DNA of 10,484 nt from Candidatus Rokuibacteriota bacterium (lineage in GTDB: Bacteria; Methylomirabilota; Methylomirabilia; Rokubacteriales; CSP1-6), in NCBI GenBank assembly GCA_003221595.1, contig QHSM01000451.1, forward strand, positions 1-10,484. The letters are read 5' to 3'. A program made the position numbers and the translations under genes. Positions within the stretch are counted from its first letter, which is position 1. Each line of letters starts with the position of its first letter. Below are positions 7,697 to 10,484 of the stretch, in pieces. The notes beneath the pieces were generated by a model. The model was not told the origin of the DNA and made no database searches. It worked only from the letters and a program-made list of their open reading frames with translations.

Positions 7697-9148
7697 TTAT
7701 CGCTCGTCGAGCGCCTGGAAATAGCTCCTGATCTGATCGTGGAAGTCGCGCGGGACCTGCTCCCGCGTGATCGCGTCCTCCATCGCCTTGCGGTACTGGC
7801 CGATGACCCCCAGGTACTGCAGCCGCGAGGCCATGCTGCCGCCGCGTCCGGTCAGGTTGGTGTCGTAGCCGTCCTTGCGGCCGCGTCGCGACTCGCCTTC
7901 GACGCCGACGTCGTAGGGGTTGGCCCGCAGACGCTGGGTCGCCTCGCCCTTCGGCGTGCCGCTCCGGCCTCGGCCGGGCATGAGCCCCTCGCCCTCGCCG
8001 AAGTCCTGGTCCTCCGGACCCGCGCCGTCGCCCCGGGCGCGGTCGCGCCCCCGGCCGCTGCGATCGCTCTCGCGTCCCCCGCGCAGGCCCTTGCCCGAGC
8101 GCTGCGCTTCGTCCATCGCCCGCATCTTGTCCAGGGCCTTCTGCATGGCATCGAGGGCGCGGTCGGGCTGGCCTCCCTCGAGCGCCTCCATGCCCTCCAT
8201 CGCATCGCCGCTCCAGTTGGCGCCGCCCTTGCGACCGAGCCGCTCCATCTCCTCGAGAAGCTCGCGGAGCTTCTGTGGCGAGATCTGATCCGGCCGGAGG
8301 CCGCCGGTGAGCGCCTTCGATTTGCGGTACACCATCTTGTACTGGTTGTTCGTGAAATCGGACTGAAGGTCGGGCAAGCGGTCGACCTGCTCGAGCATCC
8401 GCAGCCGCTCGTCGCCCTTCTTCATGAAGCTGTTGAAGTCAGGCCGCTGGCTCGCCAGCGAGGTGTCCTTGAAGATCGCCGAGAGATCGCCGGTCGTGCT
8501 GGCGCCGCTGCCGCCCGCACGCTGGGCGAAGTCGCGCTCCTCGAAGGACGAGCGCTTGGTCTGATCCTTCGCGAGCGGCCGCGACGTCTCCTCGAGCATC
8601 GACGAGCTCGCGCGCTCCTCGCGCTCCTCCTCGCCCGACGGCAGGAAGTCGGGCAGGCGTCCGGACGGGAGCGGGATCGGCGGCGTGACGGCGAGGAGCA
8701 GGCACGCCAGGACGGGGCCCGCCAGGAGCCGCCCCTCGCGCGGCACGACGCGACGCACCACCCGCTTGATCTCGAGCGCCTCGACGCGCGCGATGGTGTC
8801 CGCCACGAGGGAATCGACGAGCCGCGTCCGGTCCGGGCGCTCGGCCCACTCGAGCGTCGTGGCGACGCGATCGTCGAGACCGAATGCGCGGTCCGCGACG
8901 CGCGCTACATCCGCCAGCGCGACGCGACGAGCCAGTCCATACGCGACACCCGCGCCGGCGCCCACGACCACGAGCGCAACGGCGATCCAGGGCGCCGCGC
9001 TCCCTATCCCGTACTTCGACAGCAGAACCGCCACGCCCCCGACGGCGCCCCAGAAGGCCCCGCGCACACCGTAGTACTCCGCCCGGCGACGACGGACCTC
9101 CCCGCGAATGCGCCGGAGGAGCCCGTCGATCCTTGGGGACTCAGTCAT
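7697..9148 (-). CDS. Membrane protein of MoxR operon, DUF4175-like N-terminus
   Basis: The product is 483 residues. A short basic N-terminus (RRIRGEVRRRR) precedes hydrophobic segments at about 31-45, 53-71 and 141-157. Between them lies ADVARVADRAFGLDDRVATTLEW (80-101), which recalls the N-terminal part of DUF4175-type proteins found in MoxR operons. After the last TM the protein is mainly charged and helical: a Glu/Arg stretch (173-206), a possible coiled region (237-305), an Ala/Met-rich helical stretch (314-350) and a low-complexity Gly/Arg/Asp/Glu linker (351-440). It closes with a compact segment containing YRKAMEDAITREQVPRDFHDQIRSYFQAL (452-480), which looks conserved and may be a docking motif. 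The start is fixed by GGGAGG 5 bases before the ATG, and the gene follows the MoxR stop by 15 bases. I know no function for this protein; an adaptor between the ATPase and the membrane VWA protein is only an inference. The family name is tentative, the CDS secure. Confidence 0.88.
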   Translation of the reverse strand: MTESPRIDGLLRRIRGEVRRRRAEYYGVRGAFWGAVGGVAVLLSKYGIGSAAPWIAVALVVVGAGAGVAYGLARRVALADVARVADRAFGLDDRVATTLEWAERPDRTRLVDSLVADTIARVEALEIKRVVRRVVPREGRLLAGPVLACLLLAVTPPIPLPSGRLPDFLPSGEEEREERASSSMLEETSRPLAKDQTKRSSFEERDFAQRAGGSGASTTGDLSAIFKDTSLASQRPDFNSFMKKGDERLRMLEQVDRLPDLQSDFTNNQYKMVYRKSKALTGGLRPDQISPQKLRELLEEMERLGRKGGANWSGDAMEGMEALEGGQPDRALDAMQKALDKMRAMDEAQRSGKGLRGGRESDRSGRGRDRARGDGAGPEDQDFGEGEGLMPGRGRSGTPKGEATQRLRANPYDVGVEGESRRGRKDGYDTNLTGRGGSMASRLQYLGVIGQYRKAMEDAITREQVPRDFHDQIRSYFQALDER

Positions 9149-9153
9149 GAAAT

Positions 9154-9159
9154 CCTCCC
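9154..9159 (-). promoter_or_regulatory. Ribosome binding site for the DUF4175-like gene
   Basis: GGGAGG is 5 bases before the ATG at 9148-9146, inside the 15-base gap after the MoxR stop codon. It confirms the start of the downstream gene. Confidence 0.7.
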
Positions 9160-9163
9160 GCGC

Positions 9164-10177
9164 TCAGCGTAGAAAGGGTTCCCGGCTCTGAGCGGTCGCC
9201 GCTTCGGTGTTTTCCATGATCCGCGCGACGAGATTGTCGGTGTCGACGCCCTCGGCCTCGCCCTCGAAGTTCAGGATGATCCGATGACGGAGCGCCGGGG
9301 TCGCCATCGCCTTGATGTCCTCGACGCTCACGTTGTAGCGCCCCTCCGCGAGCGCCCGCACCTTGGCGCCGAGGACCAGCGCCTGGGCGCCCCGCGGGCT
9401 GGCGCCGTAGCGCACGAAGCGCCGTGCGACCTCCGGTGCCTTCTCCCACTGCGGATGCGTCGCCATGACGATGGACGAAGCGAAATCGCGCACGTGCGAG
9501 GCGATCGGCACCTCGCGAATCAGCTCGCGGAAGGACATCACCGCCGGTCCGTTCAAGACCCGGCTGACCGCGGCCGGCCGCGACTGAGTGGTCCGGTCGA
9601 TGATCGCGTTCAGCTCCTCGATCGCCGGATAGCGGACCCGGAGCTTGAACAGGAAGCGATCGAGCTGGGCCTCGGGCAACGGGTACGTGCCCTCCATCTC
9701 GATCGGGTTCTGGGTGGCGAGCACGAAGAACGGCGCGGGCAGCGGGCGCGAGGCGCCGCCGACCGTGACGGCCCCCTCCTGCATCCCCTCGAGCAATGCC
9801 GACTGCGTCTTCGGCGTCGCCCGGTTGATCTCGTCGGCGAGCAGGATGTGGGCGAAGATCGGCCCGTGCTGGAACTGGAAGTGCTTCCGGCCGTCGGCGT
9901 CCTCGACGATGATGTTGGTGCCGATGATGTCCGCCGGCATCAGGTCGGGCGTGAACTGGATGCGGGAGAACGACAGCTCCAACCCCTCGGAGAGCGTCTT
10001 GATGAGCAGCGTCTTGCCGAGTCCAGGGACGCCCTCGAGAAGCACGTGACCGCCCGCGAACATCCCGATGAGAACGTGCGTGATGACTTCGCGGTGGCCG
10101 ACGATGACCTTCTCGACCTCCGCGCGCAGCGCCTCGAAGGCGGCGACGAACGCTTCAACTCGAGCGTCACGATTCAT
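9164..10177 (-). CDS. MoxR family AAA+ ATPase
   Basis: The product is 337 residues, the usual MoxR length, with no signal peptide or TM segment, hence cytoplasmic. Seen in order: VIVGHREVI (24-32), Walker A GVPGLGKT (49-56), the MoxR segment RIQFTPDLMPADIIGT (72-87), Walker B ILLADEINRA (111-120), PKTQSALLEGMQE (122-134), sensor 1 ATQNP (154-158), GTYPLPEAQLDRF (163-175) with the probable Arg finger at 174, and sensor 2 SPRGAQ (260-265). All key ATPase residues are present, so it should be active. MoxR ATPases form hexamers and act with VWA-domain partners in chaperone-like maturation of proteins or complexes; the DUF58 and triple-VWA products downstream are the obvious partners. As first gene of the operon it lies behind the only promoter-like sequence, and GAGGAG 6 bases before the ATG supports the start. 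Specific substrate unknown. Confidence 0.97.
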   Translation of the reverse strand: MNRDARVEAFVAAFEALRAEVEKVIVGHREVITHVLIGMFAGGHVLLEGVPGLGKTLLIKTLSEGLELSFSRIQFTPDLMPADIIGTNIIVEDADGRKHFQFQHGPIFAHILLADEINRATPKTQSALLEGMQEGAVTVGGASRPLPAPFFVLATQNPIEMEGTYPLPEAQLDRFLFKLRVRYPAIEELNAIIDRTTQSRPAAVSRVLNGPAVMSFRELIREVPIASHVRDFASSIVMATHPQWEKAPEVARRFVRYGASPRGAQALVLGAKVRALAEGRYNVSVEDIKAMATPALRHRIILNFEGEAEGVDTDNLVARIMENTEAATAQSREPFLR

Positions 10178-10183
10178 CGAGCT

Positions 10184-10189
10184 CTCCTC
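10184..10189 (-). promoter_or_regulatory. Ribosome binding site of the MoxR gene
   Basis: GAGGAG lies 6 bases before the ATG at 10177-10175. It selects this ATG as the MoxR start. Confidence 0.65.
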
Positions 10190-10233
10190 TCGCGTATCGT
10201 CCCGACCGACCCACCTCGCGATTTCTTGCTGCC

Positions 10234-10239
10234 ATTATA
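10234..10239 (-). promoter_or_regulatory. Candidate -10 box of the operon promoter
   Basis: A perfect TATAAT on the minus strand lies 56 bases before the MoxR ATG, in an otherwise GC-rich context. Transcription would start near 10227. No -35 match occurs 16-18 bases upstream; the sequence there is CTCCCG-like. TTGACG at 10251-10246 resembles a -35 box but is only 6 bases from TATAAT, and no good -10 lies 17 bases after it. The box is a reasonable but unproven promoter element that may need an activator. Confidence 0.45.
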
Positions 10240-10251
10240 GAGAGCCGTCAA

Positions 10252-10265
10252 GCGCTCGGGAGCGC
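10252..10265. repeat. Short perfect dyad, possible operator
   Basis: GCGCT CGGG AGCGC is a 5-base inverted repeat with a 4-base spacer. It covers the place where the -35 box of the TATAAT promoter would lie, so it is placed where an activator or repressor could bind. In GC-rich DNA such a short dyad can also arise by chance. Confidence 0.3.
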
Positions 10266-10370
10266 CGCGTCGAGAATGACGTGTGACTTCATACTACTCG
10301 ATCGCCACAGCAAGTTAGCTGCCAAATGGATGAATGGACAGAGGGCGGGCCCTTCGAGGCTGCCCAATCG

Positions 10371-10385
10371 CCCGGGCGAGCCGGG
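10371..10385 (-). terminator. Weak hairpin downstream of the right-hand partial gene
   Basis: CCCGG and CCGGG can pair around a 5-base loop, starting 5 bases after the TAA of the partial gene. It overlaps a 12-base perfect palindrome at 10368-10379. No T-run follows on the minus strand, so factor-independent termination is doubtful. The rest of 10178-10390 holds the promoter elements listed here and no gene that I can see. Confidence 0.25.
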
Positions 10386-10390
10386 GTTTG

Positions 10391-10484
10391 TTACACCAGC
10401 GCTCCGATCAGCCCGCGGTAGACCTCCCGGTAGCCTTCGACCTCGCGGTTGGGCGGATACTGCCGCACGACGAGCTCTCGACCA
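10391..10484 (-). CDS. C-terminal end of an unidentified protein, cut by window edge
   Basis: The last 30 codons read GRELVVRQYPPNREVEGY followed by REVYRGLIGALV and a TAA stop. Codon use matches the neighbours, and the amphipathic C-terminal helix looks genuine. Such a tail (residues like GYREVYRGLI after a short loop) is common at the ends of glycosyltransferases, but 30 residues are too few to assign a family. The gene ends 213 bases before MoxR with a promoter-like element between, so it is probably a separate transcription unit. Confidence 0.55.
   Translation of the reverse strand, partial: GRELVVRQYPPNREVEGYREVYRGLIGALV

Noticed and set aside
7604..9172. 522-codon open frame on the plus strand
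   Set aside because: It lies opposite the DUF4175-like gene and the beginning of DUF58, which have SD sites and operon spacing. No domain or SD supports the plus-strand frame.
10246..10251. TTGACG as -35 partner of TATAAT
   Set aside because: The spacer is only 6 bases, too short for a sigma-70 promoter, and no good -10 box lies 16-18 bases downstream of it.
10368..10379. 12-base palindrome TCGCCCGGGCGA as a recombination or binding site
   Set aside because: It occurs once in a very GC-rich spacer, overlaps the weak hairpin and has no associated gene or repeat; chance is adequate.

Overview
The window is a GC-rich stretch of bacterial chromosome in which every gene I can support lies on the minus strand, so transcription runs from right to left. 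Strong G/C preference at third codon positions, Arg/Ala-rich proteins and long open frames opposite the real genes fit a high-GC Gram-negative-type organism. A candidate phylum such as Rokubacteria/Methylomirabilota, or a deltaproteobacterium or acidobacterium, would be plausible, but the window holds no marker gene that settles this. I see no mobile element, CRISPR array, tRNA or rRNA.

Layout in transcription order. 10484-10391: the last 30 codons of an unidentified gene. 10390-10178: a 213-base intergenic region with a perfect TATAAT box and a small dyad, the likely control region of the operon. 10177-9164: a MoxR-family AAA+ ATPase. 9148-7697: a membrane protein with a long charged linker, probably DUF4175-like. 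7683-6796: a DUF58 protein with a VWA-type fold. 6799-2426: a 1457-residue membrane protein with a BatA-type N-terminus, three VWA domains and a glutamine-amidotransferase-like domain. 2426-1074: a secreted protein with a TolB-N/FlgO-like domain and TPR repeats. After a 129-base gap holding a hairpin, 944-1 is a galactose-1-phosphate uridylyltransferase-like gene cut by the left edge.

The five central genes are spaced 15 and 13 bases apart and then overlap by 4 bases and 1 base, so they form one translationally coupled operon. This is the MoxR/Bat type of gene set. In known MoxR systems (for example RavA-ViaA and CbbQ-CbbO) a cytoplasmic AAA+ ATPase works with VWA-domain proteins in chaperone-like maturation or remodelling. 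DUF58 would be the cytoplasmic VWA partner. The large VWA protein would display its domains around the membrane, and the TPR protein would be the periplasmic scaffold. The target of the system cannot be read from the sequence.

The points most worth a second look are the fusion of two usually separate Bat-type proteins into one cysteine-free, triple-VWA polypeptide; the uridylyltransferase-like protein whose catalytic H-P-H-x-Q motif reads H-P-Y-S-R; and the operon promoter, which has a perfect -10 box but a dyad in place of a -35 box.
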